Assembly: GCF_018860805.1 (NCBI RefSeq)
Contig: NZ_JAHKQR010000016.1
Location: 124,001-188,000 of the forward strand
Origin: Aestuariibacter sp. A3R04
Lineage (GTDB): Bacteria > Pseudomonadota > Gammaproteobacteria > Enterobacterales > Alteromonadaceae
Reading direction: 5' to 3'
Length of the DNA stretch: 64,000 bases
Part shown: in pieces, positions 27,441 to 35,920 of the stretch
Layout: each line of letters opens with the position of its first letter
How positions within the stretch are numbered: the first letter of the stretch is position 1
Translations under genes and position numbers: made by a program
Notes under the pieces: generated by a model
The model's database searches: none
What the model was told of the DNA's origin: nothing
Seen by the model: only the letters and a program-made list of their open reading frames with translations

Positions 27441-30400
27441 CTAACTTTGTCGGTTTCTCAGCGGATGTTTCACCGGTTGCAACTTAGGTTTGTGGTTTGC
27501 TTTCTGGTATTCTGTTGGTGTTAGCCCGGTATTTTCCTTAAAACAGCAACTAAAATAAGATGGTGTAGAAAAGCCGCTGTCATAAACAACCCGTGTAATT
27601 TGTTTCCCCGCTATAAGCATTTCTTTAGCTTTCCTCAGCCTAAAATCCCTTATCAAGTCAGAGAAGCCGGTTCCAAATACGTCACTTATTTTTCGGTGTA
27701 ATTGCCGTTCACTTATTGCCAGATTCTTAGCTAGCTGTAGCTTGGTAAAACGCTCTTCTGAATAATGAAGTTCCAGTTCGTTGAGTACCGCAAAATAGAA
27801 TTTTTGATTTCTTTCAGTCACGTGGTCAGGCACCATTTGACAAGCTTCGTGCTGCGTTTCCGTTGCGTCTTTACTTCGCAAACTGCGGTTTCTGTCGATT
27901 AGGTTCCGAATGCGAAGGCGCAGAATATCCGCGTGCACGGGCTTAGTCACGTAGTTATCAATAGAGGCCTCAAGCCCCTCAATCTCGCTGTCTGAATCCG
28001 ACAAACCCGATAGCATTATAATAGGTATATGTGACGTTAGATCGTTATTACGCAACGCTTTAGTTAAATCTGTTCCATCCATAACAGGCATTTTGTAGTC
28101 AGCAATTACTAGGTCAGGTACAATGTGCGCGGTAATTTCCAGGGCGTGTTGCCCGTTCTCTGCAAGTAGACATTTATAGCGATCACTTAACATGCTTTGA
28201 AGATATAAGCGCATCTCCTCATTGTCATCCACAATTAAGACAACAGGCTTTGACGTATCTTCATTATCTTCATTATCTTCATTATCTTTATTATCTTTAT
28301 TATCTTTATTATCTTTATTATCTAACCCATCATAGTCCTTTACTTCTGGTTCCCGAATGGCAACTTTCTTCAATAGTTCTCTTCGGACATTTCTATTTTT
28401 CATCGTCAGTGCTGGCAGAAATACACAAAATGTTGTTCCTTTGTCGATGGCGGTCGACACATTTATCCATCCGTCATTTGCCAAAACCACCTCTTTGACC
28501 AACGCAAGACCAACACCAGACCCTTTGCCATCTTCACCAAATCGAACGTACCGTTGGTACATTCTAGCGACTTGTTGTTCAGACATTCCACGACCATCAT
28601 CTTTCACAAGGATACATAGATGCAGATCCTTCTCAAATATCCTTACTTCGATATTGCCTTTAGATGACGTGTATTTAATTGCATTCGAAACTAAATTACT
28701 GATGATTCTTTCCAATGTACCAGCACGCAGAACAATTTTGATTTTTGTGTCACATTTCCATTTAAGCTTTTTACCCTTTAGTTCAGCCAGCGCGACCATA
28801 TCAAAAAGAAGCCTGCTGCAATCAGCTTTAGCGTCATACTCCGAATGAGAAATTTCCTGATTTTTCTCAAACTTTTCGATTTCCATCATCTCTGTGAGAA
28901 TGTCTTCAATATTTCTGGCGTTCCTTTCAATTAAATCTGCTTTTTCAATAACCTCGGGAGACGTAATCATTTCTTTAATTTGTGCTATCGGTCCGAGTAT
29001 AAGCGACAGAGGCGTTCTTAATTCGTGAGAAAGGTTTGTGAATTGTTTTTGCTTCCGTATTAACATTTGCTTAAGCGAATCATGAGTTTGAGATAGTACG
29101 TGATTCTTTTCATCTACAAGTTCACTCAAGTAAATAGCCTGCTCTCGAACTCGCCGCTGATAATTGAGGTAAATTAGCCAGGAAAAAAATGCAACGATAA
29201 CAGAGAAGGACAGCAGAGCTTGCCAACTCTGCCACCACGGTGGCAATACTCGAATTTTTACTGTAGTCACTGGTTGTTCGGCCTGGCTTCTTGGATCTGA
29301 TACTCTAAGATGAATAGTGTGCTCGCCTGGTGAGAGTTTCGGAAAGTTAATATCCGCATTCGGAGAGTTTATTAACTCCCATGTATTTGTAGTTTTGTCA
29401 ACGACGTACTCGATACCCAAATCCAGCTTATTTATGTAGTCATTTGTAAATGCAACTATATTTAAAATGTCTCTACCTTTTTTTACGGCATAAAATTTTT
29501 TGGTTTCATCTAAACTTATAAGATTTCCGGTTGCCTCGTTTCTTACCTCAATTTGAACGTGTGTTTGTCTTCTTCGTCTTTTTTCCTCTCGTAACTTGAA
29601 AGTGTCACTTTGAATTGCATAGTCAAAATTATCTCCTTTTATCAATGTTTTATTATCAATAATTGCTATACCAAAATACTCAAAATCTACATCCTTAATT
29701 CCATCAGAACTACTAAGTTCCTGCCAATAAGAATAGTTACTATCATAATAAAACAGGCCGGAATTTGTCGCTAACCATAGAACACCATTGCTATCTATGG
29801 CCCCAGCTCTGATGTACCGTATATTGCTATTTCCCCCTACGGAAATCTTGGATAGCTCTGCTTCTGACTTGGTAATATGCCAAACTCCCGAAGAGCTAGA
29901 ACATACATATAGGCCGTTATCACCTGAAGCAAGGAAGCATGTAAAGTTCGAAGAATGCGGAATGGTTACCTCAATATCTTTCCACACAAATTTAGACAAC
30001 TGTGAATATATTCGGTTTTCACTAGTTAATAGATAAATTTGCCCTTCAGGATCAACTGCAACATCTACAACTGTGCTCGGAAGTTCAAATGATTCGATGT
30101 CATCTAGCGCTTCGTCCTTCACTACAAGTTTTTGATTGTTATTGTGTCCGTACAATACCAACCACTTTTGATCGACATACGGAATAAGTAATTGTATGTC
30201 CTCCTTGCAGAGAAACCGTGATAGCTTTGATTTTTCGTCAAGCACTTTTTCACATGCTCGTTGAATTTGCTGGCGGTATAATTTTGATTTTACTTTCCCT
30301 GCAAAATTATTTTTTTTAATCAATTGATTTTCAAGAAAGTTTAGTTCTCTAGACAAGTTAATAGCATCAAAATACGTAGGAGTATAGATGAGCCCCTTTC

Positions 30401-31355
30401 TCGAACTGGTTAGAAGAAAGTCCTCGTAAATTGTTTCAGCAAAACCTGTCAGAAAACCTACTTTCTGAGAATTCCATAGCCAACCATCCCATGTAACGTT
30501 GTATAGTGAGTTGTTTTTTATTTCTAAAATTTGGTTCGCTATTAAAAAAATGCTGTCATTTTTCTCAGCGATAGAAATAGGATTAGTAATCCTTTGTTTT
30601 GATTCATAAAATTTTTTTGAATCGAAGAGAGCTGATCCAATGTATAGACCTTCAGGGCCAGCGATATAGTACTTATTTTTATGCTCCTTAACCATTGAAA
30701 CGGAGGAAAGATCTGGCCACAGATCTTCGATTTGATATTCCGATATTTCCAGAGCGGTACTTCGCATTGAAACTAACAGCAACCTGTTCTTTTCAATGAC
30801 AACAAGTAGGTCATCAATTTTTGACACGTAGGGTATTTCATCAAAGTCCCTATCAGTGAAGCCTTTGATAGATTTCACGACCCTATAAGTTTCTTTATCA
30901 ATAATCAGCAGACTTCCAATTGTCAGAACGGCTAAGTAATTATCGAACTCTAAAACTCGCCACGAATCTTTCAACCTCGGATCTATATCTAACTTATTCC
31001 ACTTATTACGTCTGGTAAGTTTGTAGAGGCCATCTGCATAAATACTAACCCAGACACCACTGCCGTAGGAGGATTCCAAATCCGAGATATAACCATTACT
31101 CTGAACTGGTAGGCTAATTTTCTCGGTTATATTTCCCCGTAGTACAAATATTCCATTTTCTGCACCCAGCCAAATTCCATCTTCTCGATACAAAATATCT
31201 CGGATAATGCCTGTAGCTTTCCCGTCAAAAATACTATTGGAATTATCCCAATAGTAAGCTGCATCAGAAAATTTACTCAAGGTGAAAATAACTATTAAAA
31301 TTAGGCCATTAATCAAAAATGGCACTGTATTACAAGGGAATATCCTTCTTTTCAT
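27441..31355 (-). CDS. Hybrid two-component system regulator (propeller-Y_Y_Y-kinase-receiver-AraC)
   Basis: A protein of 1304 residues. Order: N-terminal membrane signal (1-33); periplasmic two-component propeller repeats (about 34-600); a Y_Y_Y-type beta domain ending near 703; a membrane helix at about 711-731; HisKA with SHELRTPLSLI (His near 776); HATPase with NLVSNAIKYTS and GSGVGLALV; a DNK/DNE repeat linker (about 1010-1033); a receiver with phospho-Asp near 1085 (VIADYKMPVMDG); and an AraC HTH at the end. This is the one-protein HTCS plan best known from Bacteroides glycan sensing. The gene is clearly AT-richer than its neighbours. Its start is only 59 bp from a divergent peptide gene. 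Confidence 0.93.
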   Translation of the reverse strand: MKRRIFPCNTVPFLINGLILIVIFTLSKFSDAAYYWDNSNSIFDGKATGIIRDILYREDGIWLGAENGIFVLRGNITEKISLPVQSNGYISDLESSYGSGVWVSIYADGLYKLTRRNKWNKLDIDPRLKDSWRVLEFDNYLAVLTIGSLLIIDKETYRVVKSIKGFTDRDFDEIPYVSKIDDLLVVIEKNRLLLVSMRSTALEISEYQIEDLWPDLSSVSMVKEHKNKYYIAGPEGLYIGSALFDSKKFYESKQRITNPISIAEKNDSIFLIANQILEIKNNSLYNVTWDGWLWNSQKVGFLTGFAETIYEDFLLTSSRKGLIYTPTYFDAINLSRELNFLENQLIKKNNFAGKVKSKLYRQQIQRACEKVLDEKSKLSRFLCKEDIQLLIPYVDQKWLVLYGHNNNQKLVVKDEALDDIESFELPSTVVDVAVDPEGQIYLLTSENRIYSQLSKFVWKDIEVTIPHSSNFTCFLASGDNGLYVCSSSSGVWHITKSEAELSKISVGGNSNIRYIRAGAIDSNGVLWLATNSGLFYYDSNYSYWQELSSSDGIKDVDFEYFGIAIIDNKTLIKGDNFDYAIQSDTFKLREEKRRRRQTHVQIEVRNEATGNLISLDETKKFYAVKKGRDILNIVAFTNDYINKLDLGIEYVVDKTTNTWELINSPNADINFPKLSPGEHTIHLRVSDPRSQAEQPVTTVKIRVLPPWWQSWQALLSFSVIVAFFSWLIYLNYQRRVREQAIYLSELVDEKNHVLSQTHDSLKQMLIRKQKQFTNLSHELRTPLSLILGPIAQIKEMITSPEVIEKADLIERNARNIEDILTEMMEIEKFEKNQEISHSEYDAKADCSRLLFDMVALAELKGKKLKWKCDTKIKIVLRAGTLERIISNLVSNAIKYTSSKGNIEVRIFEKDLHLCILVKDDGRGMSEQQVARMYQRYVRFGEDGKGSGVGLALVKEVVLANDGWINVSTAIDKGTTFCVFLPALTMKNRNVRRELLKKVAIREPEVKDYDGLDNKDNKDNKDNKDNEDNEDNEDTSKPVVLIVDDNEEMRLYLQSMLSDRYKCLLAENGQHALEITAHIVPDLVIADYKMPVMDGTDLTKALRNNDLTSHIPIIMLSGLSDSDSEIEGLEASIDNYVTKPVHADILRLRIRNLIDRNRSLRSKDATETQHEACQMVPDHVTERNQKFYFAVLNELELHYSEERFTKLQLAKNLAISERQLHRKISDVFGTGFSDLIRDFRLRKAKEMLIAGKQITRVVYDSGFSTPSYFSCCFKENTGLTPTEYQKANHKPKLQPVKHPLRNRQS
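28261..28323 (-). repeat. Seven 9-bp tandem repeats coding for DNK/DNE triplets
   Basis: Plus-strand units are tcattatct three times, then ttattatct four times, without interruption. On the coding strand each unit gives Asp-Asn-Lys or Asp-Asn-Glu. Because units are 9 bp, slippage changes linker length between kinase and receiver without shifting the frame. Confidence 0.98.
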
Positions 31356-31414
31356 AGCAATGTCCTTTTGCTTTGAAATAATCTAAGCGTACTTGAGAAA
31401 GAGGAGACAAGTAT

Positions 31415-31597
31415 ATGAGTACATTAGATTTAAAAAAAATTCAAGAAATAGATATAAACTTGTACAAAGAAGTAAACGGAGGAAATATCACCTACACAAG
31501 TGACGAAAAAATTCCTAAAGAATATAGTTATTATATTGAAAAGAAAAAGTTGTATCCCGACGTGCCAGAGCTTCCAACTTGGCCCAAGCCCGACTAA
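31415..31597 (+). CDS. Small peptide with double-glycine-type leader (putative secreted peptide precursor)
   Basis: A 60-residue precursor with a strong ribosome site (GAGGAG, 8 nt before the ATG). Residues 1-23 fit a double-glycine leader: hydrophobic residues at Ile9, Ile12, Leu16/Tyr17 and Val20, then Asn-Gly-Gly at 21-23. Predicted cleavage after Gly23 leaves a 37-residue, cysteine-free product rich in Tyr, Lys and Pro, ending PELPTWPKPD. Such leaders are removed by C39-peptidase ABC exporters; none is in this window. It is divergent from the HTCS gene with only 59 bp between, suggesting joint control. Function unknown; bacteriocin-like or signalling peptide is inferred. No homologue recognised. 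Confidence 0.6.
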   Translation: MSTLDLKKIQEIDINLYKEVNGGNITYTSDEKIPKEYSYYIEKKKLYPDVPELPTWPKPD

Positions 31598-32101
31598 TCA
31601 AACCAACAACCACTGCATCCCGGCATTCTCGGCAGCTTGTTGGTCGTAAATGTAGTCGCCTACATACAGCAGGTCTGCCGGGGGCAGTTGCCATTGTTCG
31701 GCTATCATCAGCAGTGCGGTGGGGTCGGGCTTTGGCGGGGCACATTCCCGGGTTAATACCGTGGTAATGGGAATGCCGTTGTTGTGAATTTTAATGGCCG
31801 TGGCTTCCTTGCAGTTGCGGGTAACTATGGCCATGGGCAGTTGGGCTTGTTGTACCCGGGTTACCATGGCTTTGCCATTGTCGAGCCAGTTAGCGGTGCG
31901 GGCGTCGTTTAGCTCGTGCTGTAAAATGGCGTTGTGCGCCTGGGTTTGTTGCGCCTTGGTGGGCAAGGTATCGATAAACGCAAGAATATCCTGGCCAGGC
32001 GGGCAGCCGATAGCGGCGCGCATTTTGGTAAAATCCAGGGCCGATTCCACCAGCGTGCCGTCTAAATCGAATATCACGCCTTTAATGCCGGTTAGGTTCA
32101 T
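31598..32101 (-). CDS. HAD-superfamily hydrolase (possibly shortened at the C-terminus)
   Basis: A protein of 167 residues with motif I GVIFDLDGTLVES, motif II AIVTRN, motif III Lys in PPKPDPT, and motif IV VGDYIYDQQAAENAG. It is a phosphoglycolate-phosphatase-like HAD-IA phosphatase. The protein ends only about 20 residues after motif IV, short for this subgroup, and its stop codon touches the stop of the AT-rich peptide gene. The 3' end may have been trimmed when that segment arrived. It lies 11 bp after the GntR gene and shares its transcript, so it may dephosphorylate a sugar-acid intermediate. Confidence 0.82.
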   Translation of the reverse strand: MNLTGIKGVIFDLDGTLVESALDFTKMRAAIGCPPGQDILAFIDTLPTKAQQTQAHNAILQHELNDARTANWLDNGKAMVTRVQQAQLPMAIVTRNCKEATAIKIHNNGIPITTVLTRECAPPKPDPTALLMIAEQWQLPPADLLYVGDYIYDQQAAENAGMQWLLV

Positions 32102-32112
32102 GGGTTGCCTGA

Positions 32113-32781
32113 TTAGGTAAGCGACCGCCCAATATACCTCGACCAGTACTTATTGCTCGACATTAAATGGTTTTCCATGGCCTGAAGCACTTGTTCTACG
32201 TCGCGGGTTTTAAGGGCCGCCATGATTTGCTTGTGTTCTTTTATACTCTGCTGAATGCGGTTTGGATTTAAGCTTACATTAGAATGCATGGCCATAATAG
32301 TCAGACGCTTCTTACACCACATATCTACCGCGCTTTTGTTGTAATGCTTGCTGTACATTGTCCAGTGAAACCGAGTGTCTAAGCGCCGGTAGGCCAAATC
32401 GTCAGCATCCGCCATATCGGCAAGTAGCGCTTCTAGTTGCTGGTAATCGTCGTCGGTGTACTCTTCTACAAAAAAGGCCATTAAATACGGCTCAATGAGT
32501 TGCAGAATTTCCAGTTCGTCACGCATATTTGCGTACTCGAATTTCGCTACCCGGGCACCGCTATTGGGTGCAATGGTAACAAAGCCTTCCCCCTGTAATT
32601 GCTTTAACGCTTCCCGCACCGGTGTAATACTGGTGTCGTACTTTTTTGCCAATGCAGTGGTAACCAGGCGGTCGCCACTGACATACACGGCATTGGCAAT
32701 GTCGTTTAAAATTCGTGAATACAGCGAGTTGTCATCTGCGATCAATACCGATTTAAACAACTCAGAATTTGTCTCTTGCAT
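32113..32781 (-). CDS. GntR-family (FCD) transcriptional regulator
   Basis: A protein of 222 residues: winged HTH at the N-terminus (GDRLVTTALAKKYDTSITPVREALKQLQGEGFVTI) and an all-helical FCD effector domain (residues 85-210) with candidate metal-site residues in DTRFHWTMYSKH and HKQIMAAL. FCD regulators commonly respond to sugar acids. It faces the TonB receptor gene, and a bipartite inverted motif in the shared intergenic region recurs before the dehydratase and sulfatase genes. It is thus the likely regulator (DgoR/UxuR-like role) of the whole 31598-41776 locus. Confidence 0.9.
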   Translation of the reverse strand: MQETNSELFKSVLIADDNSLYSRILNDIANAVYVSGDRLVTTALAKKYDTSITPVREALKQLQGEGFVTIAPNSGARVAKFEYANMRDELEILQLIEPYLMAFFVEEYTDDDYQQLEALLADMADADDLAYRRLDTRFHWTMYSKHYNKSAVDMWCKKRLTIMAMHSNVSLNPNRIQQSIKEHKQIMAALKTRDVEQVLQAMENHLMSSNKYWSRYIGRSLT

Positions 32782-32985
32782 TCGTTGCGTTTCTCTCTTG
32801 TGCGTCTTGCTATATAAGCGCTTCGGTCAACTCTACCAACTTAGTTTACAGAATAATAGCACCGGTTTCTCTAGAGCATGTCAGGCTTTTTAGTGTCTTC
32901 GCTTGCCGTTGCAACCCACCGCTTTCGCCACTTTGCCTTATAAAATCTTCCAAAAATTAACAAACTCAACATTGATTTAACAAAA

Positions 32986-33017
32986 ATTATATGCAATCTT
33001 GATAGCGATTGCATACA
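32986..33017. promoter_or_regulatory. Candidate GntR operator 1, upstream of the TonB receptor gene
   Basis: Inverted arms TATGCAATC and GATTGCATA separated by 8 nt, embedded in an ATTATATGCAATC...ATTGCATACA pattern. The same bipartite pattern with a spacer one base shorter stands at 38404-38434. The rest of the 340-bp intergenic region (32782-33123) holds no gene. Confidence 0.65.
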
Positions 33018-33123
33018 AAAACATTAATTTTATATTAAGTCAATGCGTGTGTTGCAGCAGTCTAGCCTTAACGGGTGTGTGCAACAGCCAACAACCTTCG
33101 ACACATTAAGTGAGATTAAGGAC

Positions 33124-35844
33124 ATGAAAATAAAAACACCTCCATCATTGGTAACTGGCCTCAGTGCCCTATCGCTGTTTGTTAGCGCCCAGCTGTCTGC
33201 ACAGTCACAAACCGACAGCGTCACCGCCGAGAACGACGACACTGAAGTTATTCAGGTAGTGGGTATTCGCTCCAGCTTGCAAGAAGCCGTGGCCACCAAG
33301 CGCAATGCGTCGGTAATTGCCGATGTTATTAGTTCCACCAACCTTGGTCGATTCCCCGACGAAAACGTAGCCGAATCGTTGCAACGTGTTACAGGCGTGC
33401 AAATTCAGCGGGTACGTGGCGAAGGTTCTCGGGTGAGCATAAGAGGCCTTCCCCCAGCGTTTACCCTTACTACATTGAATGAGCAAAATATTGCCTCAGC
33501 GTTTGCGCTAGATTACCTTGAAAATGCATCGCGGAATTTTGAGTTCTCAGCCCTGCCGTCGGAGTTTGTCAGTTCCCTGGAAGTGCACAAAACCCCCATG
33601 GCATCAATTCAGGAGGGCGGTTTATCAGGTACCGTTATCGTGCGAACCCATAGCCCGCTACAACTGGGCGAACGCAAAATGGCATTTTCTACTCAGGGAG
33701 CCTATGAATCGAATTCCGGCGATATTGCCCCTCGCATGTCGGGGTTCTACTCAGATGTGTTTGCAGACAACACCATTGGCGTGAGTATTGGTGCAGCTTA
33801 CACCGAGCGCAATGCTGAATCGCACTCATCACTGAGTCGTGGCTTTCGACACTCGAGCGATTTCGTGCAAAACCTGCTGTTGTTAGAAAAATTTACAGAG
33901 GAAAAAGAGCGTTTGAGTTTAAGTGGGCGCGTTGAGTTTAAACCCATGGATACGCTAAAAGTGTATGCTGACGTATTTTACACCGAGCTCGACAACCTTT
34001 CCATTCGCAGCCAATCCGCCTATAACTTTGGCAATACGTACCGTAATATTTCTGATACCAGTGCCGAGCAACTCATCGCCTCTGGTACCACACGTGAAGA
34101 TGTCAATGGCGACCTTATTACCACTCGCGCAGAAATGACCAACGTAGAGGTACGCCCGGGTGGACGTTTTCAATCACGGAAAGGGTCAACCACGTCTTTT
34201 GCGCTGGGCACACAATACGACCTAGACGAATGGACACTAAAAGCCGAATGGAACCACTCTGGCTCAGACCAGCTTGCTGATGGGTTAAACGTGCTTACAC
34301 GGGGATATATCAGTCAGGCGGGTTACGATTCCACCGTGGGTGATATCACCTCATTGGTATTGTCAGAGACAGCCAGAAATGAGGTGGCAACCCCCGACAA
34401 CTATGAGTTTTTGAGTTTCTTCGGTGAATTCGGCAGTAAAATAGAAGACAAAATTGACAGTATCAGGTTCGATGCAACCCGTTATTTCGATTCAGGCTTT
34501 TTAACTGCTGTTCGATTTGGCGCACGCTATAGTGAGCAGGAGCAACTGGGTATTTCACGTCGCCTTGATGTGAACCGCGACGATTTTGCCCGCATCATGA
34601 ATTTGGATACTAACGATAACGGCGGTTATGAAGGTGCACCTGTGATTGAGCTTACTGGAGCTGGCAGTGGTGATTTCCTGGGCGCTTACAGTGGCGCGGC
34701 ATACTTCCCCGATACGTTTCTTCACACCCGTACCCGCGATATTGTTGAATCGTTCAGCCGCAGCGAACTATCTGCCATGGGGCAGATAAGCGAGAATGAA
34801 ACAGGCGCCATTGATGCCAAAGAAGATATTTTCTCGTATTACGTACAAGCAGATTTCGCCATGCTCGACGACCGGCTTACAGGGAATATTGGCGTACGCG
34901 TGGTAGATACCGACCAAACCACGCGAGGCATTGCGCCAGACCTGTCGGCCATTACATTTCAGCCCGACGCCGGTGCGCTTATTACTATTCCAGCCGGTGA
35001 GCCTATCGATGTAACGCGCAGCTACTCAGATGTATTGCCCTCGCTAAACATCAGCTATGAAGTGCAGGATGATTTGATAGTGCGATTCGCCGCTTCTAAA
35101 ACCATGGCACGGCCAGGACTCGCTCAAATATCACCTTCAACCACGGCGAGTAACGTTCCCCCAACAATTAATCGGAACAACCCATACCTTGATCCATTTC
35201 GCTCAAATAACCTCGATGCCTCCGTGGAATGGTATTTCGACGACTCCTCAATTCTGTCTGCCACCTTGTTTAGTAAGCACCTTGAGTCGCTCATTGAGCA
35301 GGAAACTCAAAACGAAGATCTGGAAATAATTGAAGTATCGTCAGACGGTTCTCAACGCAATATTACCGAAGAATTTATCATCAACTCTTTGGTCAATGGC
35401 GATGGCGTCAATTTGCGCGGTGTAGAGCTTACCTTCCAGCACAGTTTTGATAACCTGCCAGGACTTTGGAGCAATACAGGCGCACTCATCAACTACACGT
35501 ATATTGATAATTCCGAACCCGAGAAAGTAACCGGGGCATCAGAAAACAACTTCAATGTAAGTGGTTACTATGAAGGTGAAAAACTGTCGGTCCGCTTGTC
35601 TTACACCTGGCGCGACAAATATCTGCTGTCAGCGGGTGAACAGGAAGGCTTTGGTCGATTTGTGAAAGCAACGGGTATTCTGGATGGCAACATCACCTAT
35701 AACGTAAACGACAATTACTCAGTCGTTGTTGAGGCCATTAACCTGCTTGATGAACCTACCGCGTCTGTGGATGGCAATGGTTTCCCTGCTATTTATGAAG
35801 ACAATGGTCGCAGAGTGTTATTTGGCATAAAAGGTAACTTCTAA
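33124..35844 (+). CDS. TonB-dependent outer membrane receptor
   Basis: A protein of 906 residues from the ATG at 33124 (TTAAGGA site), which gives a proper signal peptide ending near SAQLSAQS. A TonB-box-like EVIQVVG follows, then the plug (IADVISSTNLGRFPDENVAESLQRVTGVQIQ, SRVSIRGLPP) and a 22-strand barrel ending in ...LFGIKGNF with the terminal Phe. It matches the Xanthomonas/Caulobacter-type (TIGR01782-like) receptors that import oligosaccharides. It opens the locus with a DgoT-like transporter, DgoD-like dehydratase and two sulfatases. Ligand is probably a sulfated or acidic galactose-containing saccharide (inferred). Confidence 0.93.
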   Translation: MKIKTPPSLVTGLSALSLFVSAQLSAQSQTDSVTAENDDTEVIQVVGIRSSLQEAVATKRNASVIADVISSTNLGRFPDENVAESLQRVTGVQIQRVRGEGSRVSIRGLPPAFTLTTLNEQNIASAFALDYLENASRNFEFSALPSEFVSSLEVHKTPMASIQEGGLSGTVIVRTHSPLQLGERKMAFSTQGAYESNSGDIAPRMSGFYSDVFADNTIGVSIGAAYTERNAESHSSLSRGFRHSSDFVQNLLLLEKFTEEKERLSLSGRVEFKPMDTLKVYADVFYTELDNLSIRSQSAYNFGNTYRNISDTSAEQLIASGTTREDVNGDLITTRAEMTNVEVRPGGRFQSRKGSTTSFALGTQYDLDEWTLKAEWNHSGSDQLADGLNVLTRGYISQAGYDSTVGDITSLVLSETARNEVATPDNYEFLSFFGEFGSKIEDKIDSIRFDATRYFDSGFLTAVRFGARYSEQEQLGISRRLDVNRDDFARIMNLDTNDNGGYEGAPVIELTGAGSGDFLGAYSGAAYFPDTFLHTRTRDIVESFSRSELSAMGQISENETGAIDAKEDIFSYYVQADFAMLDDRLTGNIGVRVVDTDQTTRGIAPDLSAITFQPDAGALITIPAGEPIDVTRSYSDVLPSLNISYEVQDDLIVRFAASKTMARPGLAQISPSTTASNVPPTINRNNPYLDPFRSNNLDASVEWYFDDSSILSATLFSKHLESLIEQETQNEDLEIIEVSSDGSQRNITEEFIINSLVNGDGVNLRGVELTFQHSFDNLPGLWSNTGALINYTYIDNSEPEKVTGASENNFNVSGYYEGEKLSVRLSYTWRDKYLLSAGEQEGFGRFVKATGILDGNITYNVNDNYSVVVEAINLLDEPTASVDGNGFPAIYEDNGRRVLFGIKGNF

Positions 35845-35855
35845 CCCACAAAAAA

Positions 35856-35898
35856 GCCTTCATTATTTGTCGCTTTTTAGGTGACAAACAATGAAGGC
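35856..35898. terminator. Long hairpin between TonB receptor and transporter genes
   Basis: Arms GCCTTCATT-a-TTTGTC and GACAAA-c-AATGAAGGC pair over 16 positions with one mismatch, around a loop containing CTTTTTAG. It lies between convergent genes, so it probably terminates in both directions. Confidence 0.75.
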
Positions 35899-35920
35899 AA
35901 CCACATGCTCTTTTCTTACT

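Noticed and set aside
28261..28323. Short tandem repeats as a possible CRISPR array.
   Set aside because: Units are 9 bp with no spacers and are translated in frame as part of the hybrid sensor.
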